A stretch of DNA of 64,000 nt from Hamadaea flava (GTDB lineage Bacteria; Actinomycetota; Actinomycetes; Mycobacteriales; Micromonosporaceae): positions 4,278,001-4,342,000 of the forward strand of contig NZ_JAMZDZ010000001.1 of assembly GCF_024172085.1 (NCBI RefSeq), given 5' to 3'. Shown here piece after piece: positions 28,475 to 37,882 of this stretch (the first letter of the stretch is position 1; every line of letters starts with the position of its first letter). The notes under the pieces are model-generated. The model did not search any database. It saw nothing but the letters and a program-made list of their open reading frames with translations, and was not told the origin of the DNA. A program made the position numbers and the translations under genes.

Positions 28475-29500
28475 TCAGATCTCGTAGTAGAGGTCCATGT
28501 CGTGCACTTCGGTGAGTTCGGCGACCGGCGCCCACACCTCGTAGACGCCGCGCTCCTGGCATTGGGCTCCGGTCGCGGCCACGGTCACCGCATCGGGGTC
28601 GGAGATCCGCAGGCGCGCCCAGTCGCCCTCGGCTCCGACGCCGGTGCAGAGGACGCCGCGCCAGCGGGCGTACCGGGTGCGACGGGCGAGCGAGTCGACC
28701 GGGAACCGGGCCGCCCGCGACATCGCCAGTACGCGGAACGTCTCCGGCGGGTCGGCGACCGCGTCGTGTTCGGCCTCTTGGAACCGGCCCACGAGGCGGC
28801 TGAACGCGCGCTCGCCGTGCAACGGGTGGTATTCCTGCTCGGGTGCGACGCCGGGCAGGCCGTAGAGCAGCGGCCGCCACTGCGGACCGGCCAGGCGCAG
28901 CCAGCCGCGCTGCTCCGGTTGATAGGTGTAGAGGATCGCCTCGGACCCGTCCGGCGTGTACGCGATCAGCGAGGCGTTCGCGGTGAGCGGCAGGTCGGCG
29001 AAGTCCGCCGTGTGGAACTCCGGGATGAGTTCGGTGCTGCTCGGGGCGAACCCCGTCCCCAGCACGGGCGGGCCGACCCGTTCGTGGGCGGGGATGGCGC
29101 TCAGACCGCCACCGGCTTTCGGGTACGCGTAATCAACCGGGTCGACCGCGCGCCATCGCAGGACGAAGGTGACCGGGGCACTCGGATCGGCGCCGAGCAC
29201 CGACCAGTCGCCCGGGCTACGCAGGGACGCGGTGTCGTAGCCGCGATAGCAGAATCCGGACACGACGGCGCCCCGCAGCACTCCGGCGACGGCGCGGGCG
29301 GGCAACGGTTTGACCATCCGGGTGCCCCGCCGGACGACAGCGGTGGCGCGGACTGTCTCGATCAGCTCGGCGTCGACGCCGCGCGCATGCTGCTGGCTGA
29401 GCCGCTGGATCCTTTCCCAGCTCACCTCCCGGCTGAGCGGAACGAGCATCGGCCCGTCCAGCTCACCCGGGGAGATCACGGAGTGATCGACAATCGTCAC
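28475..29500 (-). CDS. conserved hypothetical protein
   Basis: Unrecognised 341-aa soluble protein. No signal peptide, membrane helix or known motif is visible. The composition is that of a globular protein: Trp- and Tyr-rich segments such as FCYRGYDTASLRSPGDW and LLYGLPGVAPEQEYHP, and an acidic DMDLYYEI C-terminus. ATG start (MTIVDHSVIS). It lies between metG and tatD on the same strand, a position normally without an extra gene, so it may be a lineage-specific insertion. Codon use matches neighbouring genes. Confidence 0.8.
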   Translation of the reverse strand: MTIVDHSVISPGELDGPMLVPLSREVSWERIQRLSQQHARGVDAELIETVRATAVVRRGTRMVKPLPARAVAGVLRGAVVSGFCYRGYDTASLRSPGDWSVLGADPSAPVTFVLRWRAVDPVDYAYPKAGGGLSAIPAHERVGPPVLGTGFAPSSTELIPEFHTADFADLPLTANASLIAYTPDGSEAILYTYQPEQRGWLRLAGPQWRPLLYGLPGVAPEQEYHPLHGERAFSRLVGRFQEAEHDAVADPPETFRVLAMSRAARFPVDSLARRTRYARWRGVLCTGVGAEGDWARLRISDPDAVTVAATGAQCQERGVYEVWAPVAELTEVHDMDLYYEI

Positions 29501-29554
29501 AATCAGCGACCGTAGCCCCCGAAGGTGAACGGAGCGTGACCGTCGCCGGAAGGG

Positions 29555-31345
29555 TCAGCCGGCCAGCCGGGCCAGCTCCTCCTCCACGATCGACGGGTCC
29601 AGCTTCTTGAAGACCGGGGTCGGCGGCTTGAGCGGCGTACCGGCGACGATCGGGACCGTCTCCCACTTCGCCCCGTCCGTGTAGTCCCCGGTCAGGATCG
29701 GGTACGCCGGCCCGCCGTCCAGGTCGTCGACCTCGACGATCTGCGGCATCGGGGCGTGGACCCCGGTCCCGCCGAGCAGCTCGTGGATCTGCTGGGCGGC
29801 GTGCGGCAGGAACGGCGTGAGCAGGGTGTTGCAGTCGCGAATGACCTGCAACGCGACGTGCAGAACCGTGCCGAGCCGCGCGCGCTCGTCCTCGCCCTTC
29901 AGCTTCCACGGCGCCTGGTCGGAGAAGTAGCGGTTGGCCTCGGCGACGACCTTCATCGCCTCGGAGATGGCCTGCTTCTGCCGATGGTGCTCGATGAGGT
30001 CGCCGACCGTCTGGAAAGCGTTTCGCGACAGCGCCAGCAGCGCCTCGTCCTCCGGGGTCAGCGGACCGGCCGCCGGGATCTCCCCGAAGTTCTTCGCCGC
30101 CATCGAGATCGCTCGGTTCACCAGGTTGCCCCAGCTCGCCACCAGCTCGTCGTTGTTCCGCCGGAGGAACTCCGACCAGGTGAAGTCGGTGTCGGTGGTC
30201 TCCGGTCCGGCCACCGCGATGAAATACCGCAGCGCGTCGGCGTCGTAGCGCGACAGGAAGTCCCGGACGTAGATGACGACCCGGCGCGACGAGGAGAACT
30301 TGCGGCCCTCCATGGTCAGGTACTCGCTGGACACGACCTCGGTCGGCAGCGACAGCTCGCCGAACTCGCCGGGCTTGCCGCCCTTGGTGCCCTGCCCGTT
30401 GTACGCCAACAGCTCACCGGGCCAGATCTGCGAGTGGAAGGTGATGTTGTCCTTGCCCATGAAGTAGTAGGACCGCGGGTTCTCCACCGCCGCCCACCAC
30501 TTCTTCCACGACTCCGGGGTGTCGCCGAAGCGGCGGGCCCACTCGACCGAGGCCGAGAAGTAGCCGATGACGGCGTCGAACCACACGTACAGCCGTTTGG
30601 CGGGGTTGTCCTCCCAGCCGGGCAGCGGCACCGGGATGCCCCAGTCGATGTCGCGCGTCATCGCCCGGGGGCGGACGTCGTCGAGCAGATTCAGGGAGAA
30701 CTTCAAGACGTTCGGGCGCCAGCCCTGCCGCGTACGCAGCCAGTCGCCGAGCGCGGGGGCCAGGGCGGGCAGGTCGAGGAAGAAGTGCTGGGTCTCGATG
30801 AACTGCGGCACCTCGCCGTTGATCCGGGAGTGCGGGTTGATCAGGTCCTCGGGGTCGAGCTGGTTGCCGCAGTTGTCGCACTGGTCGCCGCGCGCGCTCT
30901 CGTATCCGCAGATCGGGCAGGTGCCCTCGATGTAGCGGTCGGGCAGCGTACGCCCCGTCGACGGGGAGATCGCCCCATGCGTGGTCTGCTCGAGCATGTA
31001 GCCGTTGTCGTTGACCGTCTTGAACAGCTCCTGCGCCACCTTGTAGTGGTTGCGCGTGGTCGTCCGGGTGAACAGGTCGTAGGACAGGCCCAACGCGGCG
31101 AGGTCTTCGACGATCACCCGGTTGTAGCGGTCGGCCAGCTCGCGTGGGGTCACGCCCTCCTTCTCCGCCTCGACCAGGATCGGCGTGCCGTGTTCGTCGG
31201 TGCCGCTGATCATGAGCACGTCGTGGCCGGCCATCCGCATGTAGCGGCTGAAGACGTCGGAGGGCACCCCGAACCCGGAGACATGGCCGATGTGGCGCGG
31301 GCCGTTGGCATAGGGCCAGGCGACCGCCGCGAGAACGTGACTCAT
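29555..31345 (-). CDS. metG: methionyl-tRNA synthetase
   Basis: Charges initiator and elongator tRNA-Met. ATP site [13 protein letters not shown] (HIGH at about residues 18-21), zinc knuckle [17 protein letters not shown] (about residues 142-158), and KFSSSR as the KMSKS-type loop (about residue 350). 596 aa without the C-terminal tRNA-binding EMAP domain. Gene order metG-(hypothetical)-tatD-rsmA-ispE. Confidence 0.96.
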   Translation of the reverse strand: MSHVLAAVAWPYANGPRHIGHVSGFGVPSDVFSRYMRMAGHDVLMISGTDEHGTPILVEAEKEGVTPRELADRYNRVIVEDLAALGLSYDLFTRTTTRNHYKVAQELFKTVNDNGYMLEQTTHGAISPSTGRTLPDRYIEGTCPICGYESARGDQCDNCGNQLDPEDLINPHSRINGEVPQFIETQHFFLDLPALAPALGDWLRTRQGWRPNVLKFSLNLLDDVRPRAMTRDIDWGIPVPLPGWEDNPAKRLYVWFDAVIGYFSASVEWARRFGDTPESWKKWWAAVENPRSYYFMGKDNITFHSQIWPGELLAYNGQGTKGGKPGEFGELSLPTEVVSSEYLTMEGRKFSSSRRVVIYVRDFLSRYDADALRYFIAVAGPETTDTDFTWSEFLRRNNDELVASWGNLVNRAISMAAKNFGEIPAAGPLTPEDEALLALSRNAFQTVGDLIEHHRQKQAISEAMKVVAEANRYFSDQAPWKLKGEDERARLGTVLHVALQVIRDCNTLLTPFLPHAAQQIHELLGGTGVHAPMPQIVEVDDLDGGPAYPILTGDYTDGAKWETVPIVAGTPLKPPTPVFKKLDPSIVEEELARLAG

Positions 31346-31453
31346 GGAATAGAGCCTAGTAACCGAAGTGAGGGGGCACCTAACTGGATATCACTCTGTG
31401 CGACACGCGGGAGAATGTCCAGCTAGATATGGTTTTTTCGGGAAGATGATGTA

Positions 31454-32257
31454 GTGACCGGATCAACGGAGTTCGACGGCAACGCCGGTTCGCCGCCCCC
31501 GCGCCCGGAGGGCGAGTCGAATCCCTGGGCCGCGCACTGGTCCCGCCCCGAATCCGACACCGAGGCCGAGATCGAACCGGCCGGCCTGCCCGTCGTCGAG
31601 GTACCGGCCCAGTCGGTGGTCACGGTCACCGCCCCGGCCGCGCTTCGCGCCGTGCCGGTCGAGGCCGAGGCCTGGCCCACGCGCGAGATGATGGCCGGCC
31701 GCCAGGTCCGCGGTCACCGCCCGTCCGCGTCCCGTCCCGCCAAGCCAGACCAAGGGGTACGCACAGCGTCCGCCGTCGGCCTGGCGGGCCTCGTTCTCTT
31801 CGCGCTCCTGGCCGCGTTCTTCGCCTGGGTCACCGCCGAACCACTGTGGCTCGCGTTGGGCCACGGGCACGACGGGAAGGCCACCGCCATCCAGTGCGTC
31901 GGCAGCGGGGTCAGCCAGCGCTGCGTCGGCGACTTCACGGCCGACTCCGGTCTCACGGTCGAGCGGGTGGCCCTGCTCGGCGTCGACCAGCAGACCCTGC
32001 CCCGAGGCGAGCAGGCCCAACTCCTCGCGCGCATGGTCGGCTCGCACAGCGATCAGGCGTACGTCGGGGACGCGTTGCGCGGGCTGCACCTGCGCTGGGT
32101 CGTCAGCTTCTGCCTCGCCATGCTTTGCGGTCTCGGGATCGCCGTGAGCACCGGCGCGATCCGGTTCGGCGACCCGAAGGCCCGGCGGGCGGCCATCGCC
32201 ACCAGCCTCGCCGCCCCGCTGCTGCTGATCATCGGCTTCCTCGCCGCGTCCTACTAG
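31454..32257 (+). CDS. membrane protein with paired-cysteine loop
   Basis: Unknown function. Residues 1-100 are a Pro/Glu-rich cytosolic region; three membrane helices follow (about 105-128, 213-235, 245-265). The loop between helices 1 and 2 contains CVGSGVSQRCVGDF, whose two cysteines probably form an extracytoplasmic disulfide, a pattern seen in several actinobacterial membrane proteins. GTG start. Its TAG stop shares the CTAG palindrome with the stop of the converging rsmI gene. Confidence 0.75.
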   Translation: MTGSTEFDGNAGSPPPRPEGESNPWAAHWSRPESDTEAEIEPAGLPVVEVPAQSVVTVTAPAALRAVPVEAEAWPTREMMAGRQVRGHRPSASRPAKPDQGVRTASAVGLAGLVLFALLAAFFAWVTAEPLWLALGHGHDGKATAIQCVGSGVSQRCVGDFTADSGLTVERVALLGVDQQTLPRGEQAQLLARMVGSHSDQAYVGDALRGLHLRWVVSFCLAMLCGLGIAVSTGAIRFGDPKARRAAIATSLAAPLLLIIGFLAASY

Positions 32258-33075
32258 CGGGTGACCGCGGCGGCGTACACCTCTCGTTTGGGAACGGCGT
32301 GGACGGCGGCCACCGCTTCGATCGCGTCCCGGCGGGTGAGCCCGGCCGCGACCTGCTCGGCCACCAGCTCGCGGAGTTCGTCGTCGCTCGGCCTCGGCGT
32401 CTGCTGGGGTGCCGCCCCCGCGACGACGAGCGTGATCTCACCCTTGAACTGCGTCGCCGCTTGACTCAATTCGCCCAGCGGCGCTCGGCGTATCTCCTCA
32501 TATGTCTTGGTCAGCTCGCGGCAGAGAGCGGCCGCGCGGTCGGGACCGAACGCGGCGGCCAGGTCGCGGAGCGCGGCCTCGATGCGATGGGTGGACTCGA
32601 AGAAGACAAGCGTGCGGGGCTCGGCCGCGAGTTCCGCGAGCCGGGCGCGCCGCGCGGAGCCGGTACGCGGCAGAAAGCCCTCGAAGCAGAACCGGTCGAC
32701 GGGCAGGCCGGAGAGCGCGAGGGCGGTGGTGACCGCGCTCGGGCCGGGCGCACACGTGATCGGTACGCCCGCCGCCAGCGCCGCCGTGACCAGGCGGTAG
32801 CCGGGATCGCTGACGCTGGGCATGCCGCCGTCGGTGATCAGCGCGACGGTCGTGCCCGCCCGCAGCAGCTCGACCAGTTCAGGAGTACGCCGTTCCTCGT
32901 TGCCCTCGAAGTACGAGATCAGCTTTCCGGACATCTCGATCGAAAGGTCGCGGGCGAGCCGCACCAGCCGCCGGGTGTCCTCGGCCGCCACGACCTCGGC
33001 GGTGGCGAGCGTCTCGCGCAGACGTGTCGATGCGTCGGCCGGGTTTCCGAGCGGCGCGCCGCAGAGGATCAGCAT
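32254..33075 (-). CDS. rsmI: 16S rRNA C1402 2'-O-methyltransferase RsmI
   Basis: Methylates the ribose of C1402 at the ribosomal P site. Tetrapyrrole-methylase fold: MLILCGAPLGNPADAS at the N-terminus, EDTRRL, GGMPSVSDPGYRLV for SAM binding, and FEGFLPR. 273 aa. Divergent from pmt with about 100 bp between starts, the conserved actinobacterial arrangement. Stops of this gene and of the converging membrane-protein gene overlap within CTAG. Confidence 0.94.
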   Translation of the reverse strand: MLILCGAPLGNPADASTRLRETLATAEVVAAEDTRRLVRLARDLSIEMSGKLISYFEGNEERRTPELVELLRAGTTVALITDGGMPSVSDPGYRLVTAALAAGVPITCAPGPSAVTTALALSGLPVDRFCFEGFLPRTGSARRARLAELAAEPRTLVFFESTHRIEAALRDLAAAFGPDRAAALCRELTKTYEEIRRAPLGELSQAATQFKGEITLVVAGAAPQQTPRPSDDELRELVAEQVAAGLTRRDAIEAVAAVHAVPKREVYAAAVTR

Positions 33076-33179
33076 GCTGACAGTATGGGCGAGCAGCTCA
33101 CTGTCTGCCGGAACGGGCTTGCCAGGGCCGTCGATGGCGGAGCCACCGCCGGGCTAGATTTCAGCGCTACTATGCGCCC

Positions 33180-34736
33180 ATGACGATTGCCCCCGAAGCG
33201 ACCGCCAGCGCGCCGCAGCCGGCGACGCCGGACGCCCCGGCCGTCTCCGACATCCGGCAGCGCCTGCTGCCGATCGAGGTCAAGTTCGACCCGTGGGCCT
33301 GGCTCGCCATGGGCGTCGTCACCCTGATCGCCGGCATCCTGCGCTTCGTCGGGCTGGGCTCGCCGAAGGGCAAGATCTTCGACGAGATCTACTACGCCAC
33401 CGACGCGCACAACATCTGGCGCCTGGGCTACGAGTGGGACGAGAAGGCGAACAGCGCCGGATATGTGGTGCACCCGCCCTTCGGCAAGTGGCTCATCGGC
33501 ATCGGCGAGCAGATCTTCGGCTACAACGAGGTCGGCTGGCGCTTCTCCGCCGCCCTGTTCGGCACCGCCAGCGTCCTGATGCTGATGTTCGTCGCGCGGC
33601 GCCTGTTCGGCTCGATCGCCCTCGCCTGCGCGGCCGGGCTGCTCATGGCGTTCGACGGCATGCACTTCGTGCTGTCGCGGTCGGCGCTGCTCGACATGTT
33701 CCTCATGTTCTTCGTGCTCGCCGCGTTCACCTGCCTCGTCCTCGACCGGCAGCAGCGCCGGCGGCGCTGGGTGAAGTTCATCGAAGCCGGCGGCGACCCG
33801 GCCGGACGCGGCCGGGCGAGCCGCCCGTCGTTCGCCGTGCCGTGGTGGCGGATCGCCGCCTTCGCCATGATCACCCTCGCCTTCAGCGTCAAGTGGAGCG
33901 CGATGGCGTTCGTCCCGATCATGGTGATCCTCGTCTACTGGTGGGAGATCGGCGCTCGCCGCGTCGCCGGCGTACGCCGCCCGATCGTGGACACCCTGCT
34001 CGACGAGACCGGCTGGTTCCTGGTCATGCTGGTCTTCGCATTCTTCCTCTACCTGTCCACGTGGAGCGGCTGGCTGCTCACCGACGGCGGCTACAACCGG
34101 CACTGGCTGCGTGACACCGGTGGCACCGAACTCCCCGTCCTGGGCGCGCTGCAGAACCTGTGGCACTACCACCAGATGGCGTACGACTTCCACATCCACC
34201 TCGACGACGCGCACACCTATCAGTCGTGGCCGTGGCAGTGGCTGCTGCTGGCCCGCCCGGTCGCGTTCTACTGGTCGAGCAACGACCCCTGCGGCAGCGG
34301 TAACTGCGCCGCCGAAGTCGTCCTCAACGGCACCCCGGCGCTGTGGTGGGCCTTCCTGCCCGCCCTGGCCGCGCTCGTCTGGCTGGCCATCTCCCGCCGC
34401 GACTGGCGGGCCGGCGCAATCCTCGGCTTCATCGCGATGGGCTGGCTCCCCTGGTTCTACTACGAGCTCGACAACCGCACGATGTTCTTCTTCTACGCGC
34501 TGCCGATCGAGCCGTTCCTCATCCTCGCCGTCGTCTACGTCCTCGGCGCGATCATGGGCCCAGGCAAGGACGGACTGCCCGACGAACGAAGGCGGATGAC
34601 CGGAGCAGTGATCACCGGGGCGTTCGTGCTGCTGGTGGCGCTGAACTTCGCGTACTTCTATCCGATCTTCACCGGGCAGTCGATCCCCTACGAGTCCTGG
34701 CTCCACCGCATGTGGCTAGGCAACCGCTGGATCTAG
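33180..34736 (+). CDS. pmt: polyprenyl-phosphate-mannose-protein mannosyltransferase
   Basis: Membrane glycosyltransferase that O-mannosylates exported proteins using polyprenyl-phosphomannose. Around eleven hydrophobic segments. The catalytic acidic pair lies in the first extracytoplasmic loop (FDEIYYATDAHN, about residue 65), and HPPFGKWLIGIGE and LLLARPVAFYW are family landmarks. 518 aa. Divergent from rsmI. Followed by a 248-bp gap holding repeats. Confidence 0.93.
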   Translation: MTIAPEATASAPQPATPDAPAVSDIRQRLLPIEVKFDPWAWLAMGVVTLIAGILRFVGLGSPKGKIFDEIYYATDAHNIWRLGYEWDEKANSAGYVVHPPFGKWLIGIGEQIFGYNEVGWRFSAALFGTASVLMLMFVARRLFGSIALACAAGLLMAFDGMHFVLSRSALLDMFLMFFVLAAFTCLVLDRQQRRRRWVKFIEAGGDPAGRGRASRPSFAVPWWRIAAFAMITLAFSVKWSAMAFVPIMVILVYWWEIGARRVAGVRRPIVDTLLDETGWFLVMLVFAFFLYLSTWSGWLLTDGGYNRHWLRDTGGTELPVLGALQNLWHYHQMAYDFHIHLDDAHTYQSWPWQWLLLARPVAFYWSSNDPCGSGNCAAEVVLNGTPALWWAFLPALAALVWLAISRRDWRAGAILGFIAMGWLPWFYYELDNRTMFFFYALPIEPFLILAVVYVLGAIMGPGKDGLPDERRRMTGAVITGAFVLLVALNFAYFYPIFTGQSIPYESWLHRMWLGNRWI

Positions 34737-34775
34737 CCGGCTCTCCCCCCGCTTGTTCCTGCCCCGCTTGTTCCT

Positions 34776-34837
34776 GCCGATCATGAACTAACGGTCGTGA
34801 TCGACCGGCGTGTCGTGTCCCCGCGACCCTGATCAAC
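34776..34837. repeat. 62-bp dispersed element, diverged copy 4
   Basis: Runs from CCGATCATG to CTGATCAAC. Over the 56 bp from GATC to GATC it matches 51325-51380 at about 47 positions by hand alignment, with a 24-bp identical core beginning GTGATCGACCGGCGTG. Spacing of the end motifs equals that of copies 1-3. Preceded by a direct repeat of GCTTGTTCCTGCC. Confidence 0.7.
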
Positions 34838-34876
34838 CCCCGTACGCCCTGATCGACTTCGGTTGGGGCGTACGGC

Positions 34877-34927
34877 GCGTTATCCGGGATAACGCGGCCT
34901 CACGACGCGGCGAGACCGCGTTATCCC
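34877..34927. repeat. GCGTTATCC palindromes between pmt and next gene
   Basis: A perfect 19-bp palindrome GCGTTATCC-g-GGATAACGC, followed 20 bp later by a third arm CCGCGTTATCCC that can pair instead with GGGATAACGCGG. Two mutually exclusive hairpins are therefore possible. They may terminate pmt transcription or act as a binding site; no T tract. Confidence 0.5.
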
Positions 34928-34984
34928 GGGATCCTGCCGGCGTACCGGGTCGGGCTGTCGGTCCTGGTTCCTAGCGTCTTCTCC

Positions 34985-35458
34985 ATGAGCGCATACATCC
35001 ATCCGGCGCAGGCGATCGTCCGCGAAGTGACCGGCCCCGATCGCACCGGCCAGATCTCCGCCTCACCCTCCGCCGACGGGCGCTGGGACTTCAGCCTGAT
35101 CATCTGCGACACCGACGGGCAGGTCATGACCGACCTCACCGGCGTGATCGCGCCCTCCGACGTCTCGCTCGTGCTGACCGTGCTGCCGCTGGAGGTCGCC
35201 ACCATGAGCGCGTGGGGCGGCGTACCTCCGATGGCGGAGCGGCGGCGGAAGCATCCCAACCTCTATACGAAGTGGACGGAGGCCGACGAGGCCGCGCTCG
35301 TCGAGCGGTTCGAGGCCGGCGAGGCGTACGACGACATCGCGGGCGCGCTCGGCCGGACGGCCGGCGGGGTGAAGGCCCGGCTGGTGCGACTCGGTCACCT
35401 CACGGCGAAGGAGGCGGGCTGGCCGATGGGCAGTCTGCGGGCGGCGGCCGATGCCTGA
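34985..35458 (+). CDS. hypothetical protein with Myb-like HTH tail
   Basis: Unknown 157-aa protein. Residues 1-75 look like a small beta-rich domain; residues about 90-135 ([20 protein letters not shown], then [15 protein letters not shown]) resemble a SANT/Myb-type helix-turn-helix. Could be a nucleic-acid-binding regulator. ATG start with a weak ribosome binding site. A GNAT gene follows 29 bp later in the same direction. Confidence 0.7.
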   Translation: MSAYIHPAQAIVREVTGPDRTGQISASPSADGRWDFSLIICDTDGQVMTDLTGVIAPSDVSLVLTVLPLEVATMSAWGGVPPMAERRRKHPNLYTKWTEADEAALVERFEAGEAYDDIAGALGRTAGGVKARLVRLGHLTAKEAGWPMGSLRAAADA

Positions 35459-35487
35459 GGCACTGATCCGGGTGGCAGGATGGTCGG

Positions 35488-36006
35488 ATGTCCTCGCTGA
35501 TCATTCGCCCCGGAACCCTGGACGACGTCTTCACCGTGCTCCGCTTCATGGACGGGGCGACCGAGTGGCTGGTCTCCATCGGGCGTACCGATCAGTGGGG
35601 GTCGGAGCCGCATTCGACGAATCCGAAACGGATCGCCCAGATCGAGGGGTTCGCCCGCGACGGCGGGCTCTGGATCGCCGAGGCCGACGGCCGTCCGGTC
35701 GGCGCGCTCTCGGTCGGCGACGCTCTCCCGTACGCACCGCCGGCCGAGGAGCCGGAACTCTACGTCCAGCTGCTCATCTCCGACCGCACCGTCAAGGGCA
35801 GTGGCGTCGGTTCGGCATTGCTCGACCACGCCCGGGAGCTGGCGCGACAGCGCGGCGTCGGGTTGCTGCGCCTGGACTGCTTCGCCGGGGGCGAAGGGGC
35901 GCTGGTCCGCTACTACGAGGGGCAAGGCTTCACCCGGGCGCAGACGTTCTCGGTGGCCCAGGGCGACCGGGACTGGCCCGGACAGATCCTGACCCAGCGC
36001 CTCTGA
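35488..36006 (+). CDS. GNAT-family N-acetyltransferase
   Basis: 172-aa single-domain GNAT enzyme. Motif A is [17 protein letters not shown] (about residues 103-119) and the C-terminal segment [13 protein letters not shown] is motif B. Substrate unknown. The 3' side runs straight into an 18-bp minisatellite. Confidence 0.85.
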   Translation: MSSLIIRPGTLDDVFTVLRFMDGATEWLVSIGRTDQWGSEPHSTNPKRIAQIEGFARDGGLWIAEADGRPVGALSVGDALPYAPPAEEPELYVQLLISDRTVKGSGVGSALLDHARELARQRGVGLLRLDCFAGGEGALVRYYEGQGFTRAQTFSVAQGDRDWPGQILTQRL

Positions 36007-36044
36007 CCCAGAGAAGCCGCAGACCCGGCGGCTCAGAACCACAG

Positions 36045-36260
36045 GAACCGAGGACGCCGCGCGAACCGCGGACGTGGCAGGAACCGAGGCCACCGCGCGA
36101 ACCGCGGACGTGGCAGGAACCGAGGACGCCGCGCGAATCGCGGACGCCGCGCGAACCAAGGACGCCACGCGAACCAAGGACGCCGCGCGAATCTAGGACG
36201 CCACGCGAATCTAGGACGCCACGCGAATCTAGGACTCCGCGCGAATCGGGGACGTGGCAG
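36045..36260. repeat. 12 x 18-bp minisatellite
   Basis: Exactly twelve contiguous 18-bp units without any length change, of the form GAAYCNNGGACGYCRCGC, with a variant ending GTGGCAG in units 2, 4 and 12. Variation is confined to a few positions. It fills most of the 372-bp gap 36007-36378 between the GNAT gene and the opposing small gene; I see no gene in that gap. Open frames through it on both strands are a consequence of the 3n period. Confidence 0.95.
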
Positions 36261-36378
36261 GAGCTAAGAGACCCAGCGCCGTCGGCCCGCCGCAGCCGTG
36301 GACCCGGCGGCGCTGAGCCACGGAGCGAGGGCTCAACCGGCAGCCGAGCGCTCCGCGACACTGGGGATCCCACGCGCG

Positions 36379-36579
36379 TCAGCCGGAGCCACAGACGTGG
36401 GTGACATCGCGAAGCTCCTGGACGCATTCGGCGCACTCCCAGTGACGGCAGTAGACCCCGCAGTCCAGGCACATAGACCAGGCGGGCCGCATCATCCCGT
36501 GCCCGGCGGGGCACGCCTGCACCCGGCCTCGCTGGCGAGGCGGATGACCGTACGGGAGCCAGATCTTCGCGCGTCCCAC
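36379..36579 (-). CDS. small cysteine-rich protein, possible zinc ribbon
   Basis: Candidate 66-aa protein with seven cysteines: [29 protein letters not shown] and HVCGSG. The CxxC-x3-C-x4-CxxC spacing suggests one or two metal sites. GTG start with no clear ribosome binding site, so the start and even expression are uncertain. It reads towards the minisatellite. The Cys clustering is hard to explain as chance in this composition. Confidence 0.5.
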   Translation of the reverse strand: MGRAKIWLPYGHPPRQRGRVQACPAGHGMMRPAWSMCLDCGVYCRHWECAECVQELRDVTHVCGSG

Positions 36580-36703
36580 GGACGGAAACTATCGAACGGA
36601 TGTTCGTCAGAGTCAAGGTGCGACACGCCCGCATCGAAGCGCCGGATCGCCTGGTGACGGTGGGTTTTGCGGACGTCACGGTGCGCCGCCGATTACCTAA
36701 GCC

Positions 36704-36740
36704 TTGACTTATATAACCTCCCCCTGAAATAGTCGGGAGG
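36704..36740 (+). promoter_or_regulatory. candidate promoter of leaderless arsR-like gene
   Basis: TTGACT (36704-36709), 17-bp spacer, AAATAG (36727-36732), then the GTG start at 36740, seven bases after the -10. A purine-rich GGGAGG directly abuts the GTG and is too close to serve as a ribosome binding site. This arrangement suggests a leaderless mRNA. Confidence 0.45.
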
Positions 36741-37258
36741 TGCACGCGTTCGACGTACTCGGCGACCCGGTACGCCGTCGGATCCTGGAGCTGCTCGCAA
36801 CGGGCGAACAGGCCGCCGGCGCGGTGAGCACGACCATCCAGGCGGAGTTCGGCATCTCTCAACCCGCCGTTTCCCAACATCTCAAAGTGTTGCGGGACAA
36901 CGGATTCACCACCGTCCGCGCCGAGGGGACGCGTCGCCTCTACGCGCTCGATGCGGCCGCCTTCGAGGAGGCCGACGAGTGGCTCAGTCGGTTCCGGGCG
37001 TTCTGGAACCAGCGGCTGGACGCGCTGGCCACCGAACTGGCTCGCGGCCAACGGGAAACCCGGCAACAGGAAGCGCCGCAACAGGAAGACCGGCAACGGG
37101 AGACCCGGCAACAGGAAGACCGCTGGGGCGAACCTGGTCAGCCAGAGAGCCGCCACCAGGAAGGTGAACGGCAAAGCGAACGGGAAGCCCTCCGACAAGG
37201 AGAACAGGAGCAAGCCAATGATGGACATCATCGCGGAACTCGCCGCCGTGCAGCGTGA
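36740..37258 (+). CDS. ArsR-family HTH regulator with repetitive tail
   Basis: Winged-helix repressor of the ArsR type often paired with an SRPBCC/AHSA1 gene. The HTH is at residues 1-90 (HAFDVLGDPVRRRILELLA, FGISQPAVSQHLKVLRDNGF, VRAEGTRRLYALD). From about residue 103 the sequence becomes Arg/Gln/Glu-rich low complexity (RQQE-type repeats) coded by a short tandem repeat, extending the protein to 172 aa against about 100-115 usual. The last 41 bp overlap the SRPBCC gene. No metal-binding Cys motif, so not an arsenic sensor. Confidence 0.85.
   Translation: MHAFDVLGDPVRRRILELLATGEQAAGAVSTTIQAEFGISQPAVSQHLKVLRDNGFTTVRAEGTRRLYALDAAAFEEADEWLSRFRAFWNQRLDALATELARGQRETRQQEAPQQEDRQRETRQQEDRWGEPGQPESRHQEGERQSEREALRQGEQEQANDGHHRGTRRRAA
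37045..37125. repeat. short tandem repeat in ArsR tail
   Basis: Imperfect units of about 15-18 bp containing GGCAACAGGAAGA, four to five copies, coding for the RQQE/RQRE tail of the regulator. Length changes here would alter only the disordered C-terminus. Confidence 0.65.
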
Positions 37259-37865
37259 GACGGGACGCCGGGCACTGCCCAACGGCGATGCCCGCACCGT
37301 CCGGCTGCGTCGGGCGTACAACGCGAAGATCGATGACGTCTGGGACGCGCTGACCCGCGCCGAACGGATCGTCCGATGGTTCCTGCCGGTGAGCGGCGAT
37401 CTGCGCCTCGGCGGCCGGTACCAGTTCGAGGGCAACGCGGGCGGCGAGGTGCTGGAGTGCGAGGCGCCCGAGCGGCTGCGGGTGACCTGGTTCTTCGGTG
37501 AGCCCGCAGCGGGCGACGTCTCCGAGGTCGAGGTACGCCTGACGGAGGACGGCGACCGGACCATGCTGGATCTGGAGCACGTGGCCACCGTCGACCCCGA
37601 GCGGTGGGCGACATACGGGCCGGGTGCCGTCGGGGTCGGCTGGGAGCTGGGCCTGCTCGGTCTGAGCTGGGAGCTGACCGGCGTCGAGGCGTCGTTCGAG
37701 GAGCGGATGGCTTGGGGCGCCTCAGCCGAGGGCCGCGAACTCACCACCGGCAGCAGCGAAGCCTGGGGCCAGGCGTTGCTGGCGTCGGGCGCCACGCCCG
37801 AGGAGGCGGCCACGGCCACGCGCAACACGACGGAGTTCTACGTTCCACCGGAGAACGCCGAATAG
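37218..37865 (+). CDS. SRPBCC (AHSA1-like) domain protein
   Basis: 215-aa START/Bet v1-like fold with a ligand cavity; members bind hydrophobic ligands or assist Hsp90-like functions, role here unknown. VRLRRAYNAKIDDVWDALT, VRWFLPVSGDLRLGGRY and LRVTWFFGEP are typical of the AHSA1 family. Start at the first of two adjacent ATGs, with GGAG upstream, inside the 3' end of the ArsR gene, so the two are an operon. The C-terminal 60 residues are helical. Confidence 0.88.
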   Translation: MMDIIAELAAVQRETGRRALPNGDARTVRLRRAYNAKIDDVWDALTRAERIVRWFLPVSGDLRLGGRYQFEGNAGGEVLECEAPERLRVTWFFGEPAAGDVSEVEVRLTEDGDRTMLDLEHVATVDPERWATYGPGAVGVGWELGLLGLSWELTGVEASFEERMAWGASAEGRELTTGSSEAWGQALLASGATPEEAATATRNTTEFYVPPENAE

Positions 37866-37882
37866 AAAGATATCGTCGCGGT

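Noticed and set aside
35395-36177. Minus-strand repetitive open frame ([14 protein letters not shown] type) over the 18-bp array
   Set aside because: The protein repeat is just the translation of a 3n-period minisatellite, and the rest is antisense to the GNAT gene.
36045-36260. 18-bp array considered as a CRISPR array
   Set aside because: Units are contiguous with no spacers, far shorter than CRISPR repeats, and no cas genes are near.
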